Below the pieces are notes generated by a model. The model did not search any database and had not been told where the DNA came from. It worked only from the letters and a program-made list of their open reading frames with translations. DNA of 64,000 bases from Isoetes taiwanensis (Eukaryota; Streptophyta; Lycopodiopsida; Isoetales; Isoetaceae). A program made the position numbers and the translations under genes. Each line of letters starts with the position of its first letter. Within the stretch, counting starts at the first letter, position 1. The DNA is taken from the NCBI GenBank assembly GCA_021234155.1, contig JAJEKV010000039.1:11733077-11797076 (forward strand), written 5' to 3'. Shown one piece after another: positions 22,879 to 35,943 of this stretch.

Positions 22879-23210
22879 ATCCACGTTACGTTCGAGCCCG
22901 CCTGTGTCTTCCATCTTATGTATAGCAGCTCCCGTTATCACCATATGCCTGCTGATCCCCCGTTATCAACATATTGGCGGGCAGTTTGGCACCACGATCG
23001 TCTTCAATTATTCAATTAGTGGATTTTCAATAATGCCTATGATGGATAAAGATATATCATTTTTGGACATAATTAGCTAATTTAGAACATAATTAGTCAT
23101 CTCACATTTAGCTGCTAACTATCATCAAGCCGTTGGCACCATGACCAGGGATATTAGATCCTCACTATTCTAGCAATCTTGAGCAAGGTAAGCATCTAAC
23201 CTTTTATATT

Positions 23211-23455
23211 CCTCTTGTTTTGTGATTTTTGTTTCTTAAGTTTCATGTTCGTTACATTAGTTTACGTTCGCTCGTTACGTTTCGTTACGTCGCGATTGCA
23301 TTGCGCTTATATTTTTGTTTTGTGATTTTTGTTTCTTAAGTTTCATGTTCGTTACGTTCCGTTCGCGTCGTTCGTTTCGTTTCGCTCGTTCGCTCGTTAC
23401 GCTCGCTCGCGTTCGTTCGTTCGTTTCGTTTCGTTCGTTCGCATTACGTCGCAGG
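23211..23455 (+). repeat. CGTT-type microsatellite with a 104-bp tandem duplication
   Basis: A segment of about 44 bases beginning TTGTTTTGTGATTTTTG is present near 23213 and again 104 bases later near 23317. Each copy runs into irregular (CGTT/CGTTT/CGCT)n arrays that extend to about 23450. No gene is evident here. Confidence 0.7.
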
Positions 23456-24330
23456 CGATGGATCAACGCCAATGGAATTAAAACCTCTTAGATCACTGCC
23501 CCTACACAATCTACTGAGAAGCTCACCTCTCAATCACTAGAAAAGCGGGGGCATCGAGATTTGGTGGATCATTTGCTACTTCCTCTTCAGCAACAACAGA
23601 AGTGATCCCATAATGGTATGTTAGCAATACGAAGGTGCAAACATTCTTTGCCTCAAGACTAAACGTAGTATGCTCTCCCAAAATTGCAAGTCAGTTGGTA
23701 GTTGCCCAAGATGAAGCTTTTGTGCATGTGGAATTGGTTATGCTAAGGGGGGTTCTCGAACCTTAAAACGATCCCTCTAATGGCCAATTTACTCTGCCTT
23801 CTCCTGTTTTGTCTTCCCTTGTTTCTTGTAATTGTCTTGCCTCCCTAGAGTATCAGGCACAGATTTCCTGCTATTTTCTCGTTCTTTTACCTTAAGAGCT
23901 CCTCAATGGAGTCCAATATTTCTGTACCCTTCTAGCCGAGGCGGGCATGGGGATTTTTCTTTTCTTTTTTTTTTTTTTGAGGGGGAGGGGGGTTTCATCT
24001 ACACGTCAAATATTTTTCGTTAGACCTATTTTTATGTCGAATTGGAGGCCGCCCAAAAGAAGAACCTATTATTAGCTTTTCGGGTAATTTCTGAATAGAC
24101 ACCTTTAACAAGATGCTTCAATCTTTGTATGTATTATGTTTAGCATTATGTATTCCCCTATCCGTGGAGTATATTCAATGTACAAAAATGGCCATAATGA
24201 AGTTTTTGTTGCTACTGTTTTTGCATGTGCTAACGATTTAGTAACTATATTTATGGCTCCTGAAAGAGTCACATTCTGTGAAAGGAATGTTTTTGCATGT
24301 AAACTAGTTGAGGGCATGACGCAAAAAAGC

Positions 24331-24398
24331 AGCATTGGTGCAGTGGGTGTGTCACATCTCCAGTCGGATGTTACCAATGTGGCATGGCATAAACATAC
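24331..24398 (+). mobile_element. SINE 3'-region fragment
   Basis: The segment with GTGTGTCACATCTCCAGTCG resembles the 3' body of the SINE at 49007-49235 (GTGTGTCACATGTCCAGTTG) and matches for roughly 65 bases. The tRNA-like head is absent. Confidence 0.5.
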
Positions 24399-24553
24399 CC
24401 CCTCTTGTTTTTTTCCCTTTTAGAGATGTCAGTATTTTTTTTTACCTTAACTATTTTTAAGTCGTTTCCTACTCAAATATTGACTGTTAAAATCATTTTC
24501 ATCCCCCTAGAAATTTTTGCGCAGTGAGAGGGAAGAGGAGTTTCGAGTTTATG

Positions 24554-25163
24554 AACAATTGAGTATGACAAGTAATTCATAGGGTTCCTATGGTAAACAG
24601 AAGGGTATCCAAATTCAAAGCTGACGTGAGCCCTCTATGTCCATTATGCAAGATGGAGGAAGAGTCTCTGGAACATTGCTTAGTAGAGTGCACTGACCTA
24701 CAAGTTGTGTGGTCGTGGTGCATGGATATGTTCAACATTACACTGGGGACCAACGATCTCCTTCTAGGTAGATATCCAGTAGAATGGCCAGTCTCAAAAC
24801 GCAAAGCTTTTCATATTGTCAGATCATGGGCATTATGGGTCATATGGAAAAGGCGCAATTCTTTCACTCTAGGCAAAGAAGCATATACTACAGCCACACA
24901 AATACTGCACATGCTCATAGAGAAGCTTAGAAAGTTCAAGTGTGTGGTCGAAGATGATGTTTCCCTCGTTTGGGAGACCTTCATCAAACTACCACCTTAA
25001 GAAGAAGGCACCTACATGCATTCTAAAAGGGCTTTGTAGCTATCCCCTCTTCAAACTTGTTCAGGAGGGTGTCTATCTGCTATAAGGCTGTGTAATAGTT
25101 TACCTATAAATGGAAAATTCTTTATCCTTCAAAAAAAAAAAAAAAAAAACAATTGAGTATGAC
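24554..25163 (+). mobile_element. 5'-truncated poly(A) LINE with 16-bp target duplication
   Basis: The insertion is flanked by AACAATTGAGTATGAC at 24554-24569 and again at 25148-25163. The second copy lies directly after a run of about 20 A residues ending at 25149. Inside is the ORF2 C-terminal end. Poly(A), 5' truncation and a long target duplication are classic target-primed insertion marks. The poly(A) tail separates it from the TATTC-tailed LINE family elsewhere in the window. Confidence 0.85.
24590..25000 (+). pseudogene. LINE ORF2 C-terminus with RT-type zinc-binding domain
   Basis: The frame opens with a 'CPLCKMEEESLEHCLVEC' cluster, i.e. CxxC then HxxxxC, followed by 'VVWSWCMDMF'. 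This is the zf-RVT domain at the end of plant L1-like ORF2 proteins. It ends naturally at TAA 24998, about 130 bases before the poly(A). The fragment carries no RT catalytic region and is non-functional on its own. Confidence 0.75.
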
Positions 25164-25740
25164 TCATTTGGACATCTGTCAAGGAGATTTTTTTGCTTAC
25201 TTTTATTATAAAGAAGTTTTATTGTTTTTTACCTTAGACATGCCTGAATAGAATGTAGAGGGAGGGAGGAAGGGAGGGAGGGAGGTGTTATCAATTTGAC
25301 ATCTCTTATGAGAGATAATTATAGGAGATAATATTTTCAGATATATATTAATTAATTTGAGATGGGAGAAGGACACGTCTCTTAGTTTCTCCGCTATAAA
25401 AATGTTTTTCTTATATTAAAACTATCTCTCCATTCTATATAGTGAGAAATAAATGTGGAAAAGGGGAGGGAGGGAGGGAGGGAGAGCTCCCACATGATAG
25501 CTTTTTTTTTTTTGTGGGAGAGATGATTAGAGATGGCGAGAGGTGCGAGAGGGAGGTGAGAGTGCCCATGTTGTTACATACGTTGCATACAGTACGGGTA
25601 CCATACCTTTTTAAAGTTTTTTTAAAGTTTTTTATTTTTGGTTTTTAAAATCTTAGAATACATTTTTATAACATTAAAAACGTTAAAAACGTAAAAAATA
25701 ACTTTAAACCCCCCAAATTGCCCCTTTGAAACAGATTATA

Positions 25741-25770
25741 CTAGAAATGTGTGCCCGGCGATGCCGGACA
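25741..25770 (-). mobile_element. Helitron-type 3' terminus, minus strand
   Basis: Read on the minus strand, a TGTCCGGC-ATC-GCCGGGCAC hairpin is followed by CATTT, CTAG and a T. It matches the termini at 14203 and 41650 in layout. The element body would extend to higher coordinates. Confidence 0.55.
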
Positions 25771-25983
25771 TTAGTCCTGGATGTGTGATGGCATTTATGT
25801 GCTTTAGTTGTAGTTGTGTCTTGAATGTGCATATGTAGCATAATAACGGAGGGTTTTCTTTGTGTTTTTGTACGCTTTTCACAAAGGTTTTCCTATGATT
25901 TCGTGATGTATTCAAATGGATGTACTAATGCGTACATCTAGAGTGCACCATTTCTGAGCCATTGATTTTAGCCTTTTTTTTCC

Positions 25984-26097
25984 AATGGTCAACAACCAAT
26001 GGCTCACAACAAAAGCCCTTTTTTTGTGCGTGTGGTGCATAATGGTCAACAACCAATGGCTCACAACAAAAGCCCTCTTTTTGTGTGTGTGGTGCAT
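25984..26097 (+). repeat. Two tandem 57-bp units
   Basis: AATGGTCAACAACCAATGGC starts at 25984 and again at 26041. The two 57-base units differ at only a few positions. Confidence 0.8.
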
Positions 26098-26729
26098 AAT
26101 GGGCACATGAAGGGCTTGAAGGGCGCATGTAGTCACGGTTTCCTCACGACAACACATTTCTTATCATAACTTTTGATCCGAGCTCGTTTGAGATGATTTT
26201 TATTGCGTTGGAAAAGCTCGCTCCGAGATCTTTTGATAGTGTATGATATGGATATGTTTGGTTAAGTCATCTATGCTAAAACAGCAATTTTTCGGCCGGG
26301 TTTGGTAGGCTTTCACATCCTACCCGGTGATTAATCTGAGATTGTGCTATTGGATATTGTTTTATGGCTCATTCGAATGAAGCTTGCAAAAATTACCATG
26401 CATTTTTAGATTTTGAGGCAGTTATTAAGCAAATTCAAGGCTTCTAGATCCTTGTGCTAATAAGAAAAAGTTTCCCACTTTGGTTTCTCACCACAAGAAT
26501 CCATGGAGGCCAAAAGTCTGTTAAATTCGGTTCAAAAATGTTTGTGTACGGGTGTTGCAAACTTTATGACTTTCAGAATAATGGGATCAATCTGCTCTAT
26601 CTTTATGGTAACTTTTACTTATGTTCTATTTGTTTTATTATGATGAAATTCAAAAGCTACAGGTGATGAAAGCCTCAAATGAATTCTAGTTTTTTTTCTG
26701 GTTTGAATTCTAAAATTTTTGTCACACCC

Positions 26730-28900
26730 GGGGGGGGGGGGGGCCCGCCCAAAGGCCCCGAAGGGGCCAAATTTTTTTTTTTGCAACACAAACCATTAAC
26801 ATCCAACATATAAAAATTAAATCCCCAACACATAACTATCATTGACATTAATTAACACAACCATTGGGTCCAACACATTTAAATTAAAATCCCCCTTAAA
26901 CCCCCTTTGGTTTGGGTGCATATTCACACGGGGGGTGATGTAGGGCAGCGAGAGCCCTCATAATTGTATTTTGCACGTACAAAATCAACACCATATAGTA
27001 TTCTGCTTGAAATCTTATAGTATTTTACGAATCTTGTTATACAGTATAGCAAATTTTGTACTTGCATACCCCACAAACGAGGAACTTTACATACGGTGTA
27101 GATTAAGGAATAAGGAGTGAATATGCCGATGGTGGGAACATGAATGTGTAAACAAATGCTTACAATGTCTCACACACGCGACTCAGGTCTACCAACAACA
27201 ATGTTATACTTTCTTAGAAACTCAGGAAGCTCGTAATCACACTACGTCATGTGGGATCGATGCCCAAGCCTTAAACCATTTCCCATCACAAATACCAATG
27301 TGTGTGTTGCCTCCTGACTTGAAGCAAGTTCCCCTGCATGTATACTTGGAGGGGAACAAATCTTACACTCACCATGGGATGGGAGGAGGAAATGGATAAA
27401 TGTATTGACCTGTAGATAAACTGAGAATTATATTTGATGTGTGAACTAAAGGTGATAGTTGTAGTTTCTTATCTACTCATGGAATATTGACTTTATCCAA
27501 CTGCATTGATAAGGTGTTGGTCAACACACTTGATCATCGTAAGTAAGCAAGGATCAAAGTACATGTAAAGTCGTCGCTTTGGCATTGGGGTGTGTACTTT
27601 TCCTAATGATTTTTACCACACCAAAAAGAGTTGAGAAACGGGAATGGTTGTCTTGACCTCCAAAATAGAATAAATCATAAGAATGGTCTCACTGTTAGCA
27701 AATATTTTTGTAATTGTAGTATAAAAAAGATCAAAACATTGGAGCTTTAAAGTAATTGGCATCGATTAAAAAGAGAACACATCAAAGAAGTATACAGAAT
27801 TTATGTTACACGAATTTCAAACTACAATTTAAAGTTTTTCTTAATGTTCAACACCAAGTATGCAGTTAAGCACATTCATTATCTCTCCTAGTTTTTGCAC
27901 ATTTGAAATATCCATGAACTTTCACGTTTAGAGATGTTTCAGAATGCACACATTTAACTTCTCAAGGGTTAAAATACATGCCATTATTATGATGGAAGAC
28001 GTTTATGTTATATCTTTCTTGGATTACATACATTTTCTTTTGTCTGTAATACAGATGTTGATAAAGAGCAGAAACGTCTAAAATTCCATTTGTTGATCAC
28101 ACTTTCTCACGAATCTTAATATAATGGAAAATCATGTCTGCTACTCTGAACTTGTGCAAAATACAATAGAAGTCCATACTCAAGACATCCATGCACCATA
28201 AATCTTGCATAAGCAAATAGTTGCACAGAGTTAAGACACACTAAGGGCCTAAGGTGGTGCTTTTTTAGATGATCCCCTGATATCATCACTTCTCCTATAG
28301 AATTTTAATGTTATTAACTTAGCATCAAAATTGTGTAACTAATATTGGTATTGACATTGTCCAAGTTGCTCATTGGTTAAGTCAACCAATATTTGTACAT
28401 ATCAGCATTAACAGGATCATACTGTTGCATAAAATGAGAGACAATCAAATTCAACCAGTAAGAATCCTAACAATTTGCATGAAACATTAACTGTTTAATA
28501 TTATAGATGCAAATACAGTATTGCAAAGATGCCAAAGTGCTCAACTGCATGCAAACTGTGGCAGAAAGTGAAGGACAATTAATTAATAAGGTTATATAAG
28601 TGCTCTAGTGGGACTTCAAGATGGAGAAAAAGATGGCCCCTAAGAAAGTAATAACCACTTTTAACCTGCAATTTTAGGCAAGACTATTATTTCGCAATTC
28701 TAGATGATTTTGATTCGGCAGACAAAGGGAACACAACATCGTATCTAATGTGGACATACAGAATGACATGCATTAGATGTAGCGATTGTCAATATGAGCA
28801 AGAAAATGGCCCACATTTGTTGAAATATAACAGCACAATTGCTTATTGTGCCCAAGACTTGTATTATCAGTATCGACTTAAGTTGAAGTCATAGCAAGTA
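26730..28900. other. Non-coding AT-rich DNA with a G-run start
   Basis: A run of 14 G residues followed by CCCGCCC lies near 26731, then a poly(T) tract. The remaining 2 kb is AT-rich with no supported gene or repeat boundary. Confidence 0.5.
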
Positions 28901-29249
28901 TAAAACCCTAAATCTTTAACAACATGATGCAAAAGGTACCTGATGGTTTGATAATGATTGGAGCAGAGTTCTCTTTTCTTTATATGCTGGAAGTTTTTAC
29001 GAATGTTTATCATCGTTTGACCTTCTGAAATCTACAGCCACGTGATTTTCTCAGATCAAGATGAAAATATGTATACAATAAAGAGCTGTATGTTTATTCA
29101 TAATAAAATTTATAATGGACCACTGACTCCCTAGAAGATGCACCCGTAAAGGAAAATTAGGATATTTGCACAAATTAAAGACTGCGCTTACGACATGGAC
29201 TACATGGATGATGATGGCATAACAAACATCATTGATTTTATTCTGCAGT

Positions 29250-31210
29250 TCTAAACATACATGCAAATGATAGTACCTGCATTGCTTGACATGGAGCTGA
29301 TGCTTGCAGCCCACAATGATGGGAGTTTTTCCACCATAACCTGCCAATTTCTTCCCATTCCATGCCCTTCAGTCGGCACCATGGATGATATAGCCTTCCT
29401 TCTAGTAGCGAGGCTCCAAAAATGGTCTGCCATTCCCATACTGAAATCATTTCCCATATCCTCAGCCATTCCATACTTACAAATCAACTCTTTCCCCATA
29501 AACTTTGTCATAAAGGTCTCATGAAATACAGTTGAGCCTGAATACGTGCTTCCAGATGAGCCCATTATCTTAAGTTGAAACTGAGGCAAAATATAAAATA
29601 TAAATACTATGCTTTTCTTTGAGCATATGAACTATAGCTGGCATAGAGTCAAGTGCCACTGCAGCAAAATGAAAGGAAGGAAACTTGATCTGCCAGTAAG
29701 AAAAAGATGCAACTTCTGAGACGGATTGCAACATCACCATTATCAAATATTTTACATCCTGAAAGAACAACTTTCAAAAAATAATCCTGAATCCTGAGAT
29801 TTGGATTATGCTTGCTCAAGAGAAAAAAGCGTGACACCGTTTCCTCTAAATTGGAGCCGATCTTATGGTAGCACAGAGGCAAGAAGAATACCATGGAGTA
29901 ACAAAGCAGACATGCTTGATTTTATTGGGTGCATGTTAAGCAAATCAAATGGAGCAAGAACACAATGCTTCCTTATACCATTCCCTATGCTGCAAAACTG
30001 AGATGCATAAGAATCAACCAACAATATTCTGATAAGCACATAGCTCAGAGAATATATACCTGAAGTATCCGGCAATTCAAATAAACAATAGACTCAGCCC
30101 CTTTAGGATGATTGGCTAAATACACACATGCAAAATGTTCTAGCAACGGAGCTTTCTCATATGTCACTGATGCATTATATTTTTGCAGTATCAAAAATTG
30201 CAATTGCAAAATCTATGGCTGCCTCAAATGCTGAACATGTCTGCAGCAATGGCATTCAATCCATAGCGTATCAAATACGTCACTTCTTCTAGGGTTGATC
30301 AGGACACACTAATTATAAGGTTATATATGGAGCGCATGGGTTGTCAATCTAAAAACAACATGAAAGCATATGGATTTTTGAAATGTCTATTCTTTGATGC
30401 ATCAATATAACTTCCATAGCTTCCACAATATTGAATACGACAGACCCACTATTTTCCTTGCTTGTTAAAGGCATCTAACATGCAGCCAAAGCCATCTAAC
30501 ATGCTGCCAAATGCTATTTAATCAGAGAATCCTAGCAAAAAACGAATGCAACTTTTATAAAATCAGAAGATTAAATCTGTCTTTTACCTTATGAAAAATG
30601 AGAACCTGCCTCTTTGAAATCAAAACTGTAGTACCCATAAAAAAGTGGCCTCCGTTTATAATCGTCTGTCTTACCTATTCAGAAATAGCTATTCAAAATA
30701 ATGAAGACATCCAATGTTTTATATATATGTGGTGGGAGATACTTGCACAATGCAGCCAATAGATTTCAAACTCTCCATTAGTACAGACGATGCAATGGTG
30801 TAGCCTTCATGTTCAACTGGATCTGCAATCACATTAAACTTGGAACGAAACAAAGAAGGTTCAACTTGCCATACCGTTCTCTTTGCAGTTCACAAATGCT
30901 TGCGCAGGTTTAGACATGAAGAATCAGTTTCACCAATATACATTCAGACAAAACAATGTCTCGCTTTGAATGATACAGCCATCAAATTTATTAGATTACT
31001 ATTGTCATCTGTTGAAATAGCAATGACCTTAGCCAGGGTATTGCCCACAAAATAAGAGTACCTCAAAAAGTGGCAAAAGCTAAAGGAAAAAGGAAGGCTA
31101 AGCTTTTCAATGCTTGTACAAAAATGGATGGCTGCCACTGCAGCACTAAATATTCTTCTATTAAAATCAACGTTCAAAGTTAACAGTATGAATGCGTCCA
31201 TGTAACTTCA
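29250..31210 (-). pseudogene. Unrecognised multi-exon coding relic
   Basis: Exon-like segments with splice sites on the minus strand include 30743-30822 ('EHEGYTIASSVLMESLK'), 30060-30240 ('KAPLLEHFACVYLANHP') and 29892-29997 ('CSIGNGIRKHCVLAPFDLL'). Others lie at about 29590-29860, 29255-29585 and 30980-31190. The first two join in phase, but 30060-30240 has one extra base in an A5 run near 30190, and another shift is needed near 29865. The protein looks helical and I do not recognise the family. It may be a decaying host gene, or a real gene with assembly indels. Candidate first exons lie further right on the minus strand, near 32815-32866 and 32247-32338. Confidence 0.4.
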
Positions 31211-32943
31211 TTTTTTTATCTGCTCATATTCAGAGTATCATCTAACGTGATGTGATGTCTCTACCTTTGCACATATTCGAGGCTTTGCCTATGAGTTTAA
31301 TACCAAGTCCAATGGGCACAGAAACTGCACTATTACAAAATATAGGAGAGAAGATAAAAAAACTAATCAATTTGATCCATATTTGTCCTTAAAGATCAAT
31401 TTCAAATACATCAACTTATCAATATCTCAAAGCATCAACAACACAGAACTACAAATGGCGTCTACCTGCACTTAGACCTAGAGGCAACCCAAGTGGCATT
31501 TACATGCAAGAGGAGCTTTTTTAAAAATTGAGCCTACTTGCAGGAGTGAGTGAGTACCTCTGTAGGATCAGTGCAAATTTTACATTTAGATTCATAATAT
31601 CTTGGACCAGATAGCTTGAAGCGGAGTATGAATATTTGGAGCTCTAAGCATTTTAGCCCCTGCCACTAAGAAACAAACGCTATACTTCTATTATTGTACT
31701 CCGCTTTAAAATATATAAAGATTCTATCTAGGTAGGTGACAAATACCTATTTGGCATGGCCAGAAAACTTCAAGGGTTTGCTTTTGGCACTACATTGGCT
31801 ATTCCGATAGCGAGAAGAGGACTCCTCCACCTCAATCTATACAAAACATGGATAAATAGAAACAAATCTCAGTTGTAAGCTATTATGGGGGGAACAAAAG
31901 CCTAGAAAGAATTATAAGGGAATACACAGATGGGGATAGATAAGAGAATACCACAGATTGGTAAAAGCGGAAGAGACATCCTCACCGCCATGATGCCGCA
32001 CTACCTTGCAGAGGCTGCTTCCTTCTCTATGGTGACAATTCAAAATTTCCTCCTCTATCAAGAGAATTCAAAATCCGTATTGAAAGGCATCCTCGGCCAC
32101 TACGAATCCTCCTGCTGATGCCCATTAAGCTTCAGCTAAGTAGCAAGAATTCAAAATGCAAAGAAAAAGGCACCGCAAGATTCAAATCTGTGTACGACAG
32201 GAAAGAGGGAACAAGAGTTCTAAACTTACTAAAAGCATGTCGATTATACTGACCCTGATCCTAAGCAAAATGCACGATCTGGCAGTGGTACAGCATTCGG
32301 ACCCAACTCAATGATTCTGGGGCGCCCTTCTGAATACGAAATGAGCAAAGAGAATGAAAGAGCTCGATTCAAAACTGATAATCAATGCTGACACCCCGCG
32401 TCCCATAAGGGGACCCGCAAGGGTGAGAGGGAACGCCGCATGCGGCGTAAGATGCGGTGTTCCCTTGGCACGGAACCCAACATGCTCCCAAAATAAAAAA
32501 GAAGATAACATTTTTTAATACCAGCGCCATATTTGGGTTCCAATCAAATCACAAAAATGTGTATTCAATTCAAAGATTTAACTTAATAATATAACAATTA
32601 ACATAAAGGTTTAGCATATTATCATACTAGAGGTAGATAGAAGAGAAATGAATATAGGTTAAAAAGAATTATTTGAAGCAGCTATACCTTTGGAACAGTT
32701 TTGGGTCACTTCCTGCTTCTATTTATCACTTATGGCAGTCACATCTTCAGAAGCAATACAGAAATAAATAAATCGAAATAAAAGTAATTATAAAAGAAGA
32801 AGAATGGAAAAGTTACCTTGGTCGACGGGTCTTGGATTGGCGCAAGAACTGTTTCCTGGTTTGCATGGTGGAGTAAAAACCTTTCTTTCATTGAGCAAAA
32901 AACCAAAACCCTAGTGAGTCTCACCTTTTATTGCCCGATAGGC

Positions 32944-33241
32944 AATTTTTGGCCTAACTGGCGGATGGATTGTTTCCCATGGGTTACGCCAGTCAAGCTT
33001 AACCCCTGTCGGAATGTTTTTCGCCTCTTATTTTGGCCTTCCCGCAATTCTCCTGTATTTTGGCAATGTTGCTGATCTTCTTGGCGCAATTCCGACCGGA
33101 TCAAGGCTGATTGAGAACGAGGTAAACATTATCGCTTCAAAATTTGGCATTCTTGCATCACATTTTTGCATAATTCAATTTCTTATATCGGCATTTGGAA
33201 TGTGGGTTTCATGGCAGAAAGCTGATTATCTTCATTCTTGA
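32944..33241 (+). CDS. Possible exon of an unidentified membrane protein
   Basis: From an AG at 32943 the frame reads about 98 codons to TGA, with two hydrophobic segments ('FFASYFGLPAILLYFG' and 'FCIIQFLISAFGMWVS') and a possible GT donor at 33121. No partner exons were found, so this may be chance or a fragment. Confidence 0.25.
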
Positions 33242-33350
33242 TTGTCTTCTAGATTCTAGACTTGATAGTATGACAAGGGCTTCAGATCATTCGAAGGCCT
33301 TTGTTCTTCCAAGGCGTGAAAAGGAATTTCAGCCATGAAAACCAAAGAAA

Positions 33351-34616
33351 ATGACCGGATCAGTATCTGCCCTTGTAATTCAAGCATTTGCTATTGAAAA
33401 TGAGCCAAAGAGATCAAGAAGCAGATCGGATTCCCCAATCGTTTGTGCTAGAAGGACAAACTTTGAAGCAGGGCAAGTAAGTCAAAATTCTGTTTCTTGT
33501 GAAAAATCCCAAGCATTAGTAGTTATGGATCCGAATTCTGATACAGTGGTGTCGAAACCAAAGTGAAAATCACCACTAGAATGGTTGGATAATGCCATTA
33601 GTGCATTATTGAGCCATATCATGGAATTCAAGGCACATAACAATGTTAACATCAATCTTTCCAATTCCTAATAGAAAGAAATTTTAGAAAGATTGACTCC
33701 CATAGTGCCAGGTTTGGTTGAATTGAGGCAGTTGAAGAACAAATGGGACAAGTTTCAGGCTAAATTCAAGGACAAAAAATATGTTAAAGACAGAACATGA
33801 GCAGAGTCTTCTACCTGGCAATGGTATGAGAGAATGAAAGAATCGAGAATAAGTTGCACGAATCACACAATCTCCCTGGAGCTAGAGATGATGGTTCATT
33901 TGGGGAAGAAGCTTTCCATGCTGCAGAGATGCACTCATCATACCAGGATGGCAGATTCATACTATGAAACATTTGGAACCAATTCTGCATTCCAGGAAGA
34001 ACAATTCGAAATTCCAAGTAGCGAACCTCCAACGAATAACACAAGAATTCCTACACATACAGAACCCCCTCAAACACCTTCAAGCCCAAACACTAATAGT
34101 GGAAATTCAAATAGCACTCCCACTTCTACTGATAAAGATGGTGTGCATGAGATGAGTCCTAGATCAGCAGCTTGAATGCAGCCTGGAGTTGCAGGTAAGC
34201 CAGTCTCAAAGAAGAGATCCAGATTGGCCATTGATGAGGATATAGCATCAGGAATTAGTGAAATGGCATCACGTTTTGGGGCAGCAGAAGACAAGAAGTT
34301 GGAGTTCATGAAAGATGAATCCATGCGAAAAATTCAACTTGTTAAGGAACTGGAAGAAATGAGATCTTCTCATAGTCTGAAAATTGCAGAATCGATGGCT
34401 ATCATGACTCAAAGTATTTGCCAAATGACCAAGGATATACTGCTTGAAATTGTAAAACTTTCTGCTTTCAAAACAGAAGTTATTTTTTATATTTTAAGTA
34501 ATGGTTTGTATCTTTGTTTTTTTCTGTCACATGATGTAATGTGTTTGTCATGCAAATCCCATTGGAATGGGAAACATTCTATTCTTAACTGTTATTGGCA
34601 GATTATTGTAGTTTGA
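33351..34616 (+). pseudogene. Myb/SANT-like protein of PIF/Harbinger type, broken
   Basis: One continuous frame reads through stops at 33564 (TGA), 33669 (TAA), 33672 (TAG), 33798 (TGA) and 34173 (TGA). It contains 'LRQLKNKWDKFQAKFK' then 'WQWYERM', the third-helix region of plant Myb/SANT-like DNA-binding domains carried by PIF/Harbinger elements. A Ser/Thr/Pro/Asn-rich linker and a C-terminal coiled coil (about 34,240-34,470) follow. Near 33,850-33,960 another frame reads more naturally, so compensating frameshifts are likely. Such proteins assist the PIF transposase; a transposase fragment lies at 45040-45363. The five stops make this a pseudogene. Confidence 0.6.
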
Positions 34617-34776
34617 CAGCACAGACTGCGTTAACGACCACTTATAAACCAGAATTTGCCCTTTCCATTAGATTTCCATGACAGGGCATAAGATAATAGA
34701 TTTTGTCTCAAGATTTCCTTCCATAATTTTCCTGTACCATTAGATGGCGCCCTCTAATAAATAAACCCCTCGATTA

Positions 34777-35175
34777 TTGTGCCAGCATCAATTCAGTATT
34801 TCTACGTTTGATCAGATGGCCAGGCCGAAGGTGCTTATTAGAAGGCGCTTCACATTCCGGCGCAACCCATCTCCAAGCTCTTCTTCAGATTCAGAGATGT
34901 CCGAAGGCAGCGTGAACTCTTCATGCATGGTAAAACAGAATGATCTTTCTGTTCTTACTCACAGGAAGATTCACAACTCCATCACTGCACAGGCTTTGGT
35001 GCAATATTCAAATCGAGCCTCAGGTATTCAACTAGGCTATGAATGCACTTGTCCGACAGAAAGTGCATGTGGAGTTCACCTTTGTGAAGATCTCAGGCCA
35101 TTGGGTGCTCATGGAGATAAAATCTCCGGATACAAGCTGTATTGCATGCTAAAGCCACCCCCTTTTTTTCCTTAG
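34777..35175 (+). CDS. Small basic/Ser-rich open reading frame, unknown
   Basis: The best start is the ATG at 34816, giving 'MARPKVLIRRRF', then a Ser-rich acidic stretch and a Cys-containing C-terminal part ('CTCPTESACG'). It lies just downstream of the Myb-like pseudogene and may belong to the same element. No family is recognised. Confidence 0.3.
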   Translation: MCQHQFSISTFDQMARPKVLIRRRFTFRRNPSPSSSSDSEMSEGSVNSSCMVKQNDLSVLTHRKIHNSITAQALVQYSNRASGIQLGYECTCPTESACGVHLCEDLRPLGAHGDKISGYKLYCMLKPPPFFP

Positions 35176-35264
35176 TTTTCTTTAGTTTTACAGTCAAGCT
35201 TTTTGTATCTTCTGTATCTCTAACTCTTGAAGATGTTTTTTTTTTTTTGTACCTACTTTTTTGT

Positions 35265-35305
35265 AAAAGAATAGAATAGAATAGAATAGGTTTTTTAGCG
35301 TCCAC
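35265..35305 (-). mobile_element. Very short LINE 3' end with TATTC tail
   Basis: On the minus strand, GTGGACGCTAAAAAACC is followed by four TATTC-type units. It matches the end at 13070-13112 and represents either an extreme 5' truncation or a leftover tail. Confidence 0.55.
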
Positions 35306-35943
35306 AACATTCATGCTGATGTAAATGTATTTTGACGGTATGAAATGCCAAAGATATTCTGTTCCTGCAAGTCTTTGTGACTTCTTTTTTTTTTGTTATT
35401 CTGCAACTGGGACAGGTATGCTTGATGTTAATACCCCAAGTTTGTGACCTCAAGCACGCAAAGGGTTGCATAGAACTCTTATTCTTTAAGTAGTGGAATA
35501 GGTTTTGATATTTTGTTTGCAGGTTATTCCATTTAAGAACACTACATTTGAGTGCATTCGTGATTTGTAAAAGTAGATTTTAATGAATACAATTCTTCTT
35601 TATTTCATATGACATCTGATGTCTTGAGTTTTCTTTTGGTTTTGCAGCAAAGTGTATAATAAGAATGTTAGTATACAAAGTGTGAATAGAATAGAATAGA
35701 ATAGAATATACATTAACGTCCCTCAGGCCGTGAGGCCCCCTGTGTAGCGTCCTGCGAGCTCCCAATGGGTGCTGCCAGCAAACAGACACATAGGTTTTAT
35801 GTAGCCATCTAGCAGGCTTCTCTTGTTCTTTATATTACCCTCATCGTGCTTATAGCTGGCTTCTTGGCCATACACAATGCTTCGCTATAAACAGTTTTGA
35901 ACTGTACTTTGTGGGCCTCTCTGATCCGCCTCATCCGTGCTTC

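Noticed and set aside
26730-26745. Poly(G) run as a functional quadruplex or element end
   Set aside because: A homopolymer alone with no paired terminus; it could also be an assembly artefact.
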